Notes: generated by a model not told the origin, from the letters alone. A DNA stretch of 64,000 bases from Platynereis dumerilii (GCA_026936325.1 JAPTHN010000104.1:360001-424000), one strand, 5' to 3'; shown: positions 23,025 to 35,631, counted from the stretch's first letter. Program-made: numbers and translations.

Positions 23025-24045
23025 ATATCGTCTATCTCAAGGAAGACTCAGTCAAATCAATTTGACTGAATTTTGAAATATTTCGGAAAAATAAACTATA
23101 GGATCTCTAGCACCAAATGGCACAAGAAATAAGCCCAAAGGGTCTATTTATTACCACACACCACTCCTTCAAACTCTCGGTATTTTGGGACATTTTTACC
23201 CTGTTTTACTGCACTTTTCCTTGGAAAACTGACATCTTTCATGGCCCATCTCACTCAACTCAATTGATTTGACCTGGTCTTCCGCAAAATAACTCAAGAA
23301 CCCAATTGATTTGGCTAAGTCTTCCATGATACAATGTAAGAGGAAGATCAGTCCTGTCTACATACAAACTGGTTTAACCTTTTATGCTTATGCATCATTT
23401 AAAAAATGAAAGGTTAGTCTTATGGAAAACTAGGTCGCCGTGGTTTGACTGAGTCTTCCACAACAGAATCTGAGTTGCACAATGGGAACTTATGAGGTAA
23501 AAAACAGTTAAACCTGCTTTGACTGAGTCTTCCATTGAATTATTCCATCCAAAAGGTTGTTTGTTGTTCAACCAAAAAAGGTTAAATTGGTTTGACTGAA
23601 GCTGACTCTATGAATTTACACAAGTCTAGTGGAAGACTCAGTCAAAGCTATGTTTTGGCTGAGTCATCCTCCATTTTCTAGTGGAAGACTCAGTCATAAC
23701 ATAGCTCTTGACTGAGTCTTCCGCTAGATATTGGCAGATTCACACAGTCGGCTTCAGTCAAATCACTTTGACCTAGTATGGAAATTAAAATAATGAAGCC
23801 ATTGTCTCGCAGCTTCCTGGAATATTCAGTCAAAATTACTTTATTAAATAAATTCTACATTTTTTAAACATCATTTTTGTTTCTGCACGATCACAGCAGC
23901 AAGCCAAACACAATGATATAACTCTCAATGAAATCAGTGGGGGGAAACAGAAGTTATCTGCTGATTTGTTTAGTTTTCACAATTTCAGGTGTGCTGAAAA
24001 TTGCAAAATTTGCTATGACTGAGTCTTCCATGAGATAGACGATAT
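23025..24045. mobile_element. ~1.0-kb element with multiple facing copies of GACTGAGTCTTCCA
   Basis: The ends atatcgtctatctca and tgagatagacgatat are inverted repeats, each continuing into ggaagactcagtca or its complement. At least ten more copies or close variants of this 14-bp motif lie inside in both orientations (for example near 23275, 23320, 23447, 23523, 23635, 23685, 23712). There is no coding frame. Terminal repeats with many internal copies recall DNA transposons with subterminal transposase sites. Confidence 0.75.
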
Positions 24046-24956
24046 ATAGGCTATAATGTAGGCTATACTACCAAATTTTCATCCATGTAGGCCTACATAT
24101 AGGGGTTGAGTCTTAGCCCAGAAACTATCTCTCTGGACGGATGGACAATATATGGCCAAAGTGATTGCAATGCCTTCTTCGAACTAAAGTTCGCTGAGGG
24201 CAAAAATGCTGGTTCAAGTCCCACATCCGAAAATGGTTCCAAGGTGAAAAAATAAGTGTGTTGTTTGGTGGGTGATGTCACAATAACAAACATTTCAGCC
24301 AATGAGCGGGGGTGTGGGTGCGGCAGCACCTACGTGACGCCGTGACAACGGTTGTGAGGCAATGATTTTAAAGAGTAAAGTGTCTCACTGGAACTACTTA
24401 TCCGGATATGGAGCTTGAGTCTCACTTGAGAAATGAAATGCTCTGCTGACTACATTTCATACTCAATGTATTACGGTAACCTGTATTCTATGATAGCTTA
24501 ACTCAATATGAAAATGATACTATACAGGACTTTGCACTGGAGTTTTTCAAATAAGTTTTTCGTGTTTATAACATGTGTTGTTGCATTTATGTACCTGTGC
24601 AGGTAGATATGTATGTAGCAACGGATAACTATACTTATGAATAATCTATAGTAGTTTATCATGTAGTAGTTGCTAACAAAATTTTTTGATTTAAAATGTG
24701 CGCTTATATATATATATACATATACAATAAATGTATTTAGGATGGGTATCATATTTGTGTGTGTGTTTTAAGTTAAATTTAATGTCACATACTCAATTTT
24801 TTATGCACATAATTATCTTAAATGACAAATTCTTGGATGTAAGGGACTTGTTCCTGTGAGCTAACCAGTGAGACCACCAGAGTGTCTGCTCTTAATTTAG
24901 CTATGTCTTTTTAATAGAATATCCTTTTTCATACCATCATCATCTTTCAGTTTGTG
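24046..24956. other. Intergenic, nothing coding recognised
   Basis: A (TA)-rich patch at 24708-24725. Otherwise unclassified. Confidence 0.4.
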
Positions 24957-25016
24957 ACTTATCCTATCCTATCCTATCCTATCCTATCCTATCCTATCCT
25001 ATCCTATCCTATCCTA
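24957..25016. repeat. (TCCTA)n microsatellite
   Basis: About eleven pure copies of TATCC/TCCTA, followed to about 25230 by decayed sequence of similar flavour. It is the same pentamer as the tail at 12690. Confidence 0.9.
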
Positions 25017-25639
25017 GCCAGCCTGGTCTTTCTTCGTAAATACTTTCTTCTATCTAGTCCTATCTCTGATATGTCCCATTTTACCATGCCCGGTCCCATG
25101 CTGTCACACACTATAAATATGAGTCAACGGGATAGGTTGGAGTGCTTGGTGTACTGTCCTATCCTGTTCTACCTTTAAGTTACCCTATAGCTGTCCTGAC
25201 CTGTCCTGCTCTGTCCTTGTCTGTGTGCTCTTTGTGCTGCCATGTCCTTACCCTATCAGCGTGCCTCGGCGGTCCAACATCGGCCCGAAGCTGGTCCGAT
25301 GCTACTGACATTGGACTGACACTGACATTCGCGCAGCTATTGTAAAACAGTTTTTGGTTGGACATATAGAGTATCCTGCAGAAACGAGTACACACCTCGG
25401 AATAGGTTGCAAATTGGGATGTAGAGGTTTACGATATTATATTATGAAATAATTCAAACAAGGGGGTTTTATTATGCGTAAACATCACAGCCTTTCCCCA
25501 GTACTGAAAAAAAAGGATATCTTTAAGAACATTTGATCGAGGGCAAATGAAATACGAATGGCAGATTGCATATTAAATGAATACATGCCTGGTGCTACAG
25601 ACACATATTTGTTGAAACTTGACTGATTATTGTCGTTAT

Positions 25640-25966
25640 CGTCAATTTAATATTACAGGGATTCAAGACATATACACCATCTTGATAGTTCAAACAATAA
25701 AACATTACAAACACAAAATAAACCCCTGGATTACAAGGGGAATACTAACGTCACTAAAAGCAAAAGACCAACTGCACTCCAAAATAAGAAAAACCACTAA
25801 TCCGGACTGTCTCAACATCTGGGAAAAACGATATGTAATGACAAAGAAAATATATGATAAAACTATAAAACAAGCAAAAAATATATACTGGAATAACAAG
25901 TTCAATGAATGCAAACTTGATATCAAAGAGACATGGAAAAATATTAACAAAAACCCCCTTGTTTGA
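25640..25966 (+). pseudogene. LINE ORF2 fragment (linker before reverse transcriptase)
   Basis: An open frame reads KINPWITRGILTSLKAKDQL and later IYDKTIKQAKNIYWNNKF and ETWKNINKN. The 'PW.T.GIL.S...K' followed by 'W..I' pattern is typical of the segment between endonuclease and reverse transcriptase in Jockey/CR1-type non-LTR elements. It is broken off at both sides, and a ~100-bp part is duplicated at 26060-26165. The clade cannot be fixed from this piece. Confidence 0.7.
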
Positions 25967-26059
25967 ATTATTTCACAATATCATGAACCTCACTGTTTGT
26001 AGAAACAATAACAACTCTCAGAGATAAACACATGCCTTTAATCACAAAAAAATTCAACA

Positions 26060-26210
26060 AATACAAACACAAAATAAACCCCTGGATTACAAGGGGAATA
26101 CTAACGTCACTAAAACGTCACTAAAATCAAAAGACCAACTGCACTCCAAAATAAGAAAAATACATGCCTTTAATCACAAAAAAATTCAACAAAAACTAAT
26201 TTAGCTTGTC
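26060..26210 (+). repeat. Duplicated scrap of the LINE fragment
   Basis: Repeats aaataaacccctggattac and following sequence from 25715-25790, with an internal 11-bp duplication (cgtcactaaaa). The flanking text atgcctttaatcacaaaaaaattcaac also appears twice (26033 and 26164). Confidence 0.75.
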
Positions 26211-27075
26211 AGGGCTAATAATAATTAACTACTCCATAAAAATCATAGGTTCAGGGAATACTACCGGAGAAAATTGAATTTTTAAGACACATTTGAAGAT
26301 GAATATGTCATGTTTTGTTAAATTCGAAACTAAATCATTGATAAGAAGCTGGACCCACTTGACCTAATATCATGCTGTTGACCATTGATGTTTAGACCAT
26401 CACTGCACAGATTTTTGGAACCTCTGTTGTGCTCAATTCACTTTGCGAAACGGCCGTTTCGTTGCACGAATATAATTATGCATAGGCATTTATTGTTTTA
26501 AAGGGGAGCATTACCCTGTCATCTAGGCAGGACTGGTGTCTATTTGAGACTGACATTTGTTGTTTTAAACTGGCTCCCAATCATGGAAACACCCAAGCAG
26601 CATACAAGGCATCCAATAAGGCTCTTTATAAGGTAATTGACCTGGCGTGTATTTGAGACAGGCGTTTATTTTTTTTAAGCATGGGCTCCTACCCGGCCTG
26701 TAAACAAGACAGGTTTCTATTTGAATAAATAGAGTAAATTCTGTTATCTTACCTTACATGAGCCTATTCACCAAGCGTTCAGAAATCAACCAAATTAGTT
26801 TCACAGCAGCCAGTGGTTGAATACCATATTATTATGCTATCTGTGTGCTTGGCTGGTCTGGAGACGTTTCGATATTAATGTATTATAATGTATTAAATGA
26901 CATAAATCCTTTTTTTTAATCCTCACAAAATGTACTATACATATTGTAGTCTCTTTGATATTGCTAGCTACCAGCATAGATCTATAAACTTCCCCTTTGG
27001 AGACAAGACCATTGGATTCTGTATACATATATATGGGAATACAGGACAATGTTGAAATACATGTTGGTTACAGCA
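26211..27075. other. Intergenic, unclassified
   Basis: Repeating phrases such as 'gtgtctatttgaga' and 'gtgtatttgagac' at 26530-26720 suggest a decayed repeat. No exon recognised. Confidence 0.4.
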
Positions 27076-27078
27076 TTA

Positions 27079-27413
27079 CAGCAAAACACTTTGATATAGA
27101 ATTAAAGTGGACTGTGGCACTGTGAAAATGGCACTTGGTGTGTCATCATGATGATGATTTGTCATGATCAAACCCAATACTTTCAATGTTAATTTGATTG
27201 AAGGAGACTTATCCCGCTTGCTGGTGACAGCCAAACGAAACGATTATGCATCTGATTTTCACTCTAAAATCCGTTATGAGAAGTCAAACGGCTTTCTCTT
27301 GATCATGACTAATCAAACAGCCTCTATGTTTCCCATGTTGAAAGTAGAGAAGATGACACTTCATCGGCTATCATGAGTCACGATGTGCCATTTTTTAAAA
27401 TGGCACTTCGCTG
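27079..27413. mobile_element. MITE with TTA/TAA flanks (CAGC..AAACACTTTGAT family)
   Basis: The left end cagcaaaacactttgat continues into aagtggactgtggcactgtg; the right end is aatggcacttcgctg. Related copies are at 30340-30609, 32001-32365 and 58795-59345. A TTA/TAA flank suggests PIF/Harbinger-type mobilisation. Confidence 0.75.
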
Positions 27414-27670
27414 TAAATGAGACTCAATATCAAAAGCATAATTTGACAAAAACAGTTGGAGCTCATGTTTCATTTTCAGACTAATTAATAGGATCTGGGT
27501 AATGTTATATAACATATCACATAGTGCCTATATTGTTGTAATATATATTGTAATATTATATAAGGTTATGATTGAGGTTGGATTTTCTCAAATCCATTTT
27601 AACACGATTAGTTGATCGTTATAATCCAATAATTTCCGAAAACAAAGGCACAAGATCTACAGGCTGAGCA

Positions 27671-27878
27671 GGGGGGGGGGAGGGTTGGTCTAGTGGTAGC
27701 GTGCTGGACTGCCAGTTGCTGGGTCCAGGGTTCGAATCCAGCTCTTGCAGGGTCACCTGGGCCTATGTTGGATGACTATTTCAATCATCCTTCATCTCAT
27801 TGCCGTGTCCTCCTGCTGTCCTAATTAGCCTACCAAGTGCATAAATATAGTACGAAAAGCCCCAATCATCCATCCATC
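27671..27878 (+). repeat. tRNA-derived SINE (family A)
   Basis: Clear internal promoter: TGGTCTAGTGGTAGCGTGC (A box) and GGGTTCGAATCCAGCTC (B box), then body and (CATC)n end. The head is preceded by a G10 run. Confidence 0.85.
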
Positions 27879-28331
27879 AACAGGCTCAACAAGGCATCAC
27901 ATTTTTGCAAAACTCGTGTACATTGGGAATATTGCAATTTATCTTTTTAAAAGAATCAAAGCATGTTTTTTTTACAGAGCACATAAAGGGATCACAAACA
28001 TGATAAAGTTATTTCAAAATAATAATATAATTATTATTTTAATGCACATGTTTGAAGCCACAGTCCTGTGGAAATATTCATTGAGGATATATATCTTAAA
28101 TGGAATGCTTAGCATGGATTCCAATCATTATCCAGCCGATTTTATATCTTCCGTTACGGCCAGACTGGGTTGGTTGGGCTAATCCAGTGTTGTCAATGTG
28201 TTTAGAGTACGCTATGGAGCTCGGAAAACCAGCTCAACCGCACTACAACAAGTTGTCATGGCATTTTACTTTAATTCCTTGATCATGGCTGGATGATATC
28301 CCAGTGTGCACTCTGCCTCATTACTGCTTCC
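27879..28331. other. Intergenic, nothing recognised
   Basis: AT-rich; no supported exon or repeat. Confidence 0.4.
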
Positions 28332-29189
28332 CTGATAGAGTTTTTTCAGTTAAGGACCAGGGACCATAGACTTAGACCTCAGAGGACCTATTAGTTGTTG
28401 ATACAGATTAGTGGACCATGCATGGCTTAAGCCGTTATAACAAGTAACTGAAAATATCAAAAAATTAATTTGCACTTGATTCTTTGAATGAGATGCCTTA
28501 AGCTTTTATATGTATATTATATTATATTATACAAATACGGCATGATATGAGTGCAATATGAACATTTATTTGCACTCATAAATTCATATTCGAGGGCGTA
28601 GTTTTATTACATGACCACTATGCTTCCAATATAACGTTCCATTCTGAAAAAAAAATTGCTAAAAAAAAGTGATTTTTTTTTCTTTAGGCAAGAAATAATA
28701 ATAATAAAAATTTGGAAAAAAAATTGTTGGAATTTATTTTTTCAATATAAACTCGTATTGCACTCGAACTATGCAATAGTATTTTTTAAGATGTCATCAT
28801 GTGACTGATTTTGGCCAACCAGCATCGTTCTAGCACAGTACTCATGTAATAAATATAATTATGCTGTGTGCATAAAATAATTTTACATGAACCGGCTTTG
28901 TTTCACAATTTGGTATTGGCATAACATTTACTGGGAAATAGCCTTATCAAATGATTTATTTGAAACAATTTTGTATGCCACAAACATTAAAATTAGAGTA
29001 GGTAGTTTATTATAAATGTGCATCTGGGCCCTTCAACTCAATTTTTATTCCATCCATGGTGTTTTTAAAAATGTAATGGTTATTTGATGAATTTACTCTT
29101 AGATTGCCACCATTTTATCTCAAGGAGAATGGGGGGGGGTGGGGTTAGAGTTCCTTTGAAAATAACTTGTTGCATAGCTTTCGTGGGCT

Positions 29190-29345
29190 GTCTTGAAATA
29201 AATAATTTCTAGTGGGGTTTTTTCTTAACAAAGTGTTGCTTGATTTTGGAATGAATATTTGATGACTTTCCATGATCAAAATAGATAATAAATACCTCGG
29301 CTGTTGCCGTGAAATAAATAATTTCTGACCGAGGAAGACTCCAAC
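29190..29345. repeat. Scrap of the GGGGGCGACCATTTAAT MITE family
   Basis: Shares 'gaaataaataatttctgaccgaggaagactccaaccccac' type text with the elements at 38209, 39500 and 53478. Partial copy. Confidence 0.55.
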
Positions 29346-29356
29346 CCCACACCCCC

Positions 29357-29515
29357 TTGTATCAGTGTCTATGCTGGGCAAGTAAAAGATCCCTCACATG
29401 GGGTAAATGTGTAACATGTTGAGGACTCACACTCCCTCTCCCATCTCATCAATCAACCCTTGTGAGCACCCAGAACTGGACTTAGAGGGCTGCACTTGCC
29501 ATAACTATCTATCCA
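29357..29515 (+). repeat. 3' part of SINE family B
   Basis: The text ccttgtatcagtgtctatgc through gggctgcacttgcca matches the minus strand of 11137-11290 closely. The tRNA-like head is missing. Confidence 0.75.
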
Positions 29516-30339
29516 CCCCTGGCAATTAAGTGGTCGCTACCTTAATTGAATTTTGCCTACATACATCGAACAACAATTGTATCCTTCGTCTTCTGTTACT
29601 CAGAAATTCGCTAGTTTCAATAACTAGAGGGGCTAAATGTACCAAGCAAATAAATTATGCATCGTCAACAAGAATAGCCTGCCGGCAGACGCAAACTTGA
29701 AATTTGGTTCAGCCTACATGCCCCCCCCCCCGACCAATGAGATGGAAATAACAAATTGAAAAAAATATGGGGTAATGCAGGCCAGTAAATGTCAAAATGA
29801 TGTCTATGTGGGCCCCCTCCCCCTCTCCCTCCCCACTACACCCTATCTGGATCTGCCACTGGTTAGCAACATTGACAAGATATTGCAAACAAGATTATAA
29901 ATGCATTTTTGAAAGTTTGTTGTTATTCACAGCATGAAATTACTCAAACTGACTTAAATTCAATCCTATTGTTTGTTTGTTGTTCTCTGTTTCTCTAAAA
30001 CCTATTGTTCCTCAGCGATTGGTCTGGTTTGGTGGGATTTGGTGGTATTAGCTCTGTTTGAGTCACTTAAGGTGGTCTTAAGTCCATGGTCTATGGTCTA
30101 GTCCTTAACTGAAAAAACTCTAGCAGATTATTTGGCCGTTATCTCCAGTAGATATTGGTCCACAAGAGCTCTTATCTCTCGCGATCAAGCTCCTATCTGG
30201 TCTTGCATTGCTGCCGAATACTTGTAGCTGTCTAATGCATCTCTCTGGATATTGTAATTTACTGCTGTGCAATATGCTTCCCATTCGTTTCAATGCATTA
30301 CAGCCTATCCATTAGTTATGCATAAAGAGAAGACCAGTT

Positions 30340-30609
30340 CTCTGTGAAAACATGCACTTTGTGACTCATGATTGCCAATGAAATTTAATCTTCTCTACAT
30401 TCAACACAGAACATAGAGATTGTTTAACTAGTCATGATCAAGAGAAGGACATTTGATTTGTCATAACAGATGTTAGAGAAAAAATCAGACGCATAATCCT
30501 TTCATTTGCCTGTCACCAACAAGCGGGATTAGTTTCCTTAAATCAAATTAACATTGAAAGTATTGGGTATTATCATGACAAATCAACAATATGATGACTC
30601 ACAAAGTGG
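30340..30609. mobile_element. Internal part of the CAGC..AAACACTTTGAT MITE family
   Basis: Matches 32060-32320 (for example ttaacattgaaagtattgggt, gtcaccaacaagcgggat) but lacks clear outer ends. Confidence 0.7.
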
Positions 30610-30747
30610 CGTTTTCACTCTTTTCGCGTATAATATTTACAGTCTGCAACACGGAATTTTCAGGTTAATTTCCATTATGTGTGATTGCACTGATAATAAT
30701 TATGGCAAGTGGCCACTATACCTCTTCAATAGATGGATATTATGACA

Positions 30748-31373
30748 TTGTCATCCAGCTAATCAAGCAGGCAAAACACGTATATTCTCTGTCATCCAGC
30801 TAATCAAGCAGGCAAAACACGTATATTCTCTGTCATCCAGTTAATCAATCAGGCAAAACACGTATATTCTCTTTCATCCAGCTAATCAATCAGGCCCAAA
30901 AAACACGTATTTTCTCTGTCATCCAGCTGATCAATCAGGCAAAACACATATATTCTCTTTCATCCAGCTAATCAATCAGGCAAAACACGTATATTCTCTG
31001 TCATCCAGCTAATCAATCAGGCAAAGCACGTATATTCTCTGTCAACCAGCTAATCAATCAGACAAAACTCGTATATTCTCTGTCATACAGCTAATCAATC
31101 AGACAAAACATGTATATTCTCTGTCATCCAGCTAATCAATCAGAAAAAACACGTATATTCTTTGTCATCCAGCTAATCAATCAGGCAAAGCATGTATATT
31201 CTCTGTCATACAGCTAATCAATCAGGCAAAACACGTATATTCTCTGTCATCCAGCTAATAGATCAGGCAAAACTTTTATATTCTCTGTCATCCAGCTAAT
31301 CAATCAGGAAAAACACGTATATTCTCTGTCATCCAGCTAATCAATCAGGCAAAACAGGTATATATTCTCTGTG
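30748..31373. repeat. 41-bp minisatellite, ~15 copies
   Basis: Unit: catccagctaatcaatcagg followed by caaaacacgtatattctctgt. Copies differ by a few bases each. Confidence 0.95.
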
Positions 31374-31484
31374 ACGAGGGCGAGGTGATAATGTGTTCAT
31401 CACCCAATAGGCCTATTATAATCACTGTAAAACATCAAAACCATGTAATAGGTTGATTGTAGAACATAGTTGCATATCTCTGTG

Positions 31485-31537
31485 TGTCTGTCTATCTATC
31501 TGTCAATTTATCTATCTGTCAATCAATCAATCAATCA

Positions 31538-31605
<68 letters not shown>

Positions 31606-31607
31606 CA
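31485..31607. repeat. (TCAA)n and (TATC)n microsatellite
   Basis: Short tcaa run then about 20 uninterrupted tatc copies. Confidence 0.95.
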
Positions 31608-32000
31608 GTGCACAGTTTCTGTACCAGATACTTGTAATTATCAGTTTTCCTATTATATGGCTTATGCTATGACAGGGATACATGTTTGATAACAGATATT
31701 GGAATTTAAATATAGGAGGCCTTATTACCTCACCTAATTACCACATATTATATTGAAGTGGCTAATTAGGATATCGTGTAATATGAGCAGGCAATCACAC
31801 AAATTAATTTGGCAAGCAACATGTGAAACCATTGTGTTGCAAAAATATATATTTCGTTCCAATTTACGGTCCTGGAATTGCAATTGGTTGCCAGAAGGAA
31901 TCAACATAGCAAATGAGTTCCTGGGAATTTCAGAAGGTATCAAGTCAACTATAGTGACCATGCCAACTGTTAACCGAATCAATCAGAGTTTTATTCCTAA

Positions 32001-32365
32001 CAGCAAAACACTTTGATATAGAATTACATGTAAAGTGGACTGTGGCACTGTGAAAATGGCACTTCGTGACTCATGATAGCCGATGAAGTGTCATCTTCTC
32101 TACTTTCAACATGGGAAACATAGAGGCTGTTTGATTAGTCTTGATCAAGAGTAAGCCATCTGACTTCTCATGACAAATTCTAGAGTGAAAATCAGATGCA
32201 TAATCTCGTTTGGCTGTCACCAACAAGTGGGATAAGTCTCCTTCAATCAAATTAACATTGAAAGTATTGGGTTTGATGATGACAAATCATCAGCATGATG
32301 ACACACGAAGTGCCATTTTCACAGTGCCACAGTCCACTTTAATTCTGTATCAAAGTGTTTCGCTG
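32001..32365. mobile_element. Best copy of the CAGC..AAACACTTTGAT MITE family
   Basis: Flanked by TAA on both sides. Inverted ends of ~65 bp: cagcaaaacactttgata with the block aagtggactgtggcactgtg inside, and the complement at 32310-32365. Confidence 0.85.
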
Positions 32366-32734
32366 TAACTTGCAATGTCAAGCTTCGTTAATAATATCAT
32401 GTACTGAGGTCATACCCAAAATCTGCACTATATGAATATCACTTGGCTCTGTTTGGGTCGTTGCTTCAGGCAGTTTACTTCAGGCAGTTTAATGTTTAAA
32501 AAATATGGCTCTCTGATTGGTCAGATTATAGGAAGTGGGTGGACTGTGGGTCGTTTCACTGTGTTGGATACGACGACTGTCAAGAATTTAAGTTATACCA
32601 AAACTTTAATTAAAAAAAGTAAAACAATTTATATATCGGTCAAAATCGTGACATTCGTGGGAACCTTATTATCGTCTTGTTTTCATATTGATCTGTCCTC
32701 AGTCAGTTAATGACTCCCCCACCGCTCACCACCG
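32366..32734. other. Intergenic, nothing recognised
   Basis: An open 92-codon frame at 32432-32710 has no family resemblance and no splice context that I can support. Confidence 0.4.
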
Positions 32735-32884
32735 ACGGAAAAATGGAAGGATGATTGGAGATTTACATCCTGCATCCATCCAAAGCCAAAGACAATTGAA
32801 CACTGCTGTTCAACATAAGTTCCAGAAGCGAACCAGGGACCCAATGATTAGCCGCCCGGAGTTCTACCAGCTGAGCTAATGTCG
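32735..32884 (-). repeat. tRNA-derived SINE with a different head but the family A tail
   Basis: On the minus strand the head reads TTAGCTCAGCTGGTAGAAC (near-perfect A box) and CTGGTTCGCTTC (weak B box). The 3' end ggatgtaaatctccaatcatcc matches the family A tail. The element is short and diverged. Confidence 0.65.
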
Positions 32885-33029
32885 TTACTGACTAGAATGT
32901 AGAAGAATTAGTAACAACCATCATTCTGTAAGTCATGATATTATCAGACCTGTGAGGCAAGGGAAACATGCATGGGGTCACAGTGGTGTTCTGCGGCATT
33001 CAACATCAAGCTTCTGTAATACAGAGCTC

Positions 33030-33530
33030 TTTTGCGTTGCTGATGCTTGTTGCTCATGGTTGTTGCTTATGCTTGTTGCTTATGCCTGTTACTGATGCTT
33101 GCTACTGATGCTTGTTGCTGATGCTTGTTGCTGATGCTTGTTGCTGATGCTTGTTACTCTTGCTTTTTGCTGATACTTGTTACTGATGCGTGTTACTGAT
33201 GCTTGTTCCTGCTTAGCGCTGATGCTTGTTGTTGATACTTGTTACTGATGCTTGTTACTGATGCTTGTTGCTCTTGCTTTTTGCTGATGCTTGTTGCTGA
33301 TACTTGTTGCTTATGCTTGTTATTGATGCTTTGCTTGTTATTGATGATTGTTGTTGATGCTTGTTACTGATGCTTGTTGTTCTTGCTCGTTGCTCATGAT
33401 GGTTGTTCATGCTTGTTGTTCATGCTTGTTGTTCATGCTTGTTGCTGATGCTTTTGCTCATGCTTGTTGCTGATGCTTGTTACTATTGCTTGTTGTTCAA
33501 GCTTCTGTAATGCAGGGCTTGTGCGCGTCG
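33030..33530. repeat. 12-bp minisatellite (TGTTGCTGATGC-like)
   Basis: About 40 imperfect copies of gatgcttgttgc. The edges ctgtaatacagagctcttttgcg and ctgtaatgcagggcttgtgcgcg resemble each other. Confidence 0.9.
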
Positions 33531-33667
33531 CTCATGCTTGTTCACCATGGTTGCCAACATGACTGCAATGCCGCAGAATTCACACAAGCCCTGAGCTGCT
33601 TACGCGTTGGAGCTAATTAGGGATGTAGCCGTGATTACAGGATGTTCAGCCAGACAAATTGCAGACT

Positions 33668-33762
33668 GCCTGTGTGGACTCACTGATGAGATAGATAGAT
33701 GGAGAGGTAGATAGATTGATAGACAAGCAGATAGACAGGCAGATAGATAGATAGATAGAAAT

Positions 33763-33795
<33 letters not shown>

Positions 33796-33812
33796 CAGGC
33801 AGATAGACAGGC

Positions 33813-33847
<35 letters not shown>

Positions 33848-33872
33848 CATGCAGATAGACAGGCAGATAGAC

Positions 33873-33926
<54 letters not shown>

Positions 33927-34060
33927 TTAGATAGATAGATAGATAGATAGATATATGGATAGACAGATAGATAGATAGATGGATAGATAGATATATAGAC
34001 AGATATATAGACAGATAGATAGACAGATAGATTGATAGATAGATGAAAATGTAGGTAGGT
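33668..34060. repeat. (GATA)n with GACA variants
   Basis: Nearly 400 bp of gata and gaca/ggca tetramers on the plus strand. Confidence 0.95.
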
Positions 34061-34089
34061 ATAGTTAGATAGATATATCTATATATAGA

Positions 34090-34310
34090 TTTTTGTCTGT
34101 TTGTGTTTTATGCCTCTGCGGCACCTTAGTGGGCTATATCAAGGCAGGCGATCGCCGTATGATGATGAGATGAGAAGACTGTGAGTCTGGCATATACCCT
34201 ATTAATTCAGGGATGCCCAGGGTCTTTCAGTTGCCCCAGCATAGAATACTGGATACAACCCACCTCCATTTAATTTCCCATGGGCTCGGACTAAAGTGAG
34301 TCCCGGGTGC
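34090..34310 (-). repeat. Repeat related to SINE-like element at 58600-58800
   Basis: Shares 'tattaattcagggatgcccagggtctttcagtt' and the 'cctccatttaat..cccatgggctc' block with 58610-58720. Probably the 3' part of a third tRNA-derived family. Confidence 0.55.
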
Positions 34311-34314
34311 CTTC

Positions 34315-34545
34315 CTAATTGAAACATTCACTACCATCCTAAATGGAACAGTCACTACCATCCCAAATGAAACATTCACTACCATCCTAAATGGATCAGT
34401 CACTACCATCCTAAATGGAACAAAAACAAGCATCCGAAATGAAACATTCTCTATCATTCTTATTGAAACATTCACTACCATCCTAAATGGAACATTCACT
34501 ACCATCTTAAATGGACAGTCACTACCATTCAAAATTAAACATTCC
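34315..34545. repeat. 24-bp minisatellite, ~9 copies
   Basis: Unit: attcactaccatcctaaatg plus gaac. Confidence 0.95.
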
Positions 34546-34559
34546 TAGTATTTCCTACC

Positions 34560-35190
34560 AAAATTTGTGCTTAGTTACCTCAAGTTAAAGTTAAAAATTA
34601 AGTTAATATTTTTTTTTTGGATAAAAAATCTAAGGAAATGTTTTATTGCAGGTACCAGAATGAGGCTCATCTGTCTCAAAAAGAGGCACAGATTAAAGCG
34701 AGAATGGAACCCGGATCCAGCAACTGGAAGGCCAGGAGGATAGCAACATGGCTGATGCCCTTCACAGTACACATATTGAACACAATTATTCCCTCCCATA
34801 TAACACAAAGTCACATGCAGTATAACATGTAATATCTGCATCAAAATTGTATGGCCAATCATATAGCAGCATAGGCCTATCAGTCACATGACATGCCAAT
34901 AAATAATGATATTGGTGTCTTAAAAGTGTTATTGGCTAGTTGGGTGATGTTGGCGTGCCCCTATGATCTCAGTAGCAACCTTGCACTTAATTGCCAATTA
35001 TTCAGGGCAAGGCTGTGTTTTGCATAATCTAACTTCTTGGAAAGTCAATCTATCATTTTATAAATATGCCCATTTCAAATATTGGGAAAAATTAAGAGTA
35101 TTTCATATTAAAAAAAGTAAGTATTTTTGGAAAAGACAGTATTTTGCAAACATGTATAAGTCTGAAAATTGTGGTGCAGAATATAACAAA
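34560..35190. other. Intergenic, nothing recognised
   Basis: No convincing exon; open frames are short and have no family resemblance. Confidence 0.4.
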
Positions 35191-35194
35191 TAGT

Positions 35195-35330
35195 GGATGT
35201 TGAGCCGATCAAGATTGAGTTTTATTGGCCTCTCTTAGCAGATAATATCGGTCTCGACCTACGGCCTCGACCAATATTACTGCTTCGGCCAATAAAACTC
35301 AATATCGGTCTCCTCACCATCCACTATCTA
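35195..35330. mobile_element. Small fold-back element
   Basis: The left arm tagtggatg then attgagttttattggcc pairs with the right arm ggccaataaaactcaatatc then catccacta. The interior includes ggtctcgacctacggcctcgacc. Confidence 0.75.
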
Positions 35331-35579
35331 TATATAATAAATTATAATGTAATGCTGTGTTATTGATGTACGCTGGCATGTTGTGATCACATCACTGTTT
35401 CGCGTTATTATCCATGTATAACATAACGTTGGCGATATATATTTAGGTTACACACATTGAACGCATGTAAAATATTATAAACATATATAGTTAACATTTG
35501 TCGTATTGATTGAAAGCATAACTGCTGCATGTGAAATATGGATGAATTGTTAAGCTAGAGCAATCCAAAATGACCAGAA

Positions 35580-35580
35580 A

Positions 35581-35631
<51 letters not shown>

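Larger units (their letters stand above)
28332..30126. mobile_element. ~1.8-kb element bounded by ~50-bp inverted repeats
   Basis: The left end ctgatagagttttttcag plus ttaaggacca and on to accatagacttag has its complement at the right end (30075-30126, ending ctgaaaaaactctagcag). The interior carries another MITE scrap (about 29190-29345) and a SINE family B 3' part. No transposase seen. Confidence 0.7.

Noticed and set aside
27671-27760. tRNA genes suggested by A and B boxes here, at 11362, 32816 and 62374
   Set aside because: No acceptor stem or anticodon arm pairs properly, and each is followed by a SINE body.
30748-31373. CRISPR-like array
   Set aside because: It is a contiguous 41-bp tandem repeat without unique spacers, in animal DNA.
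31453-31689. Frames reading [13 protein letters not shown] here and at 43534-43883
   Set aside because: Translations of (TATC)n.
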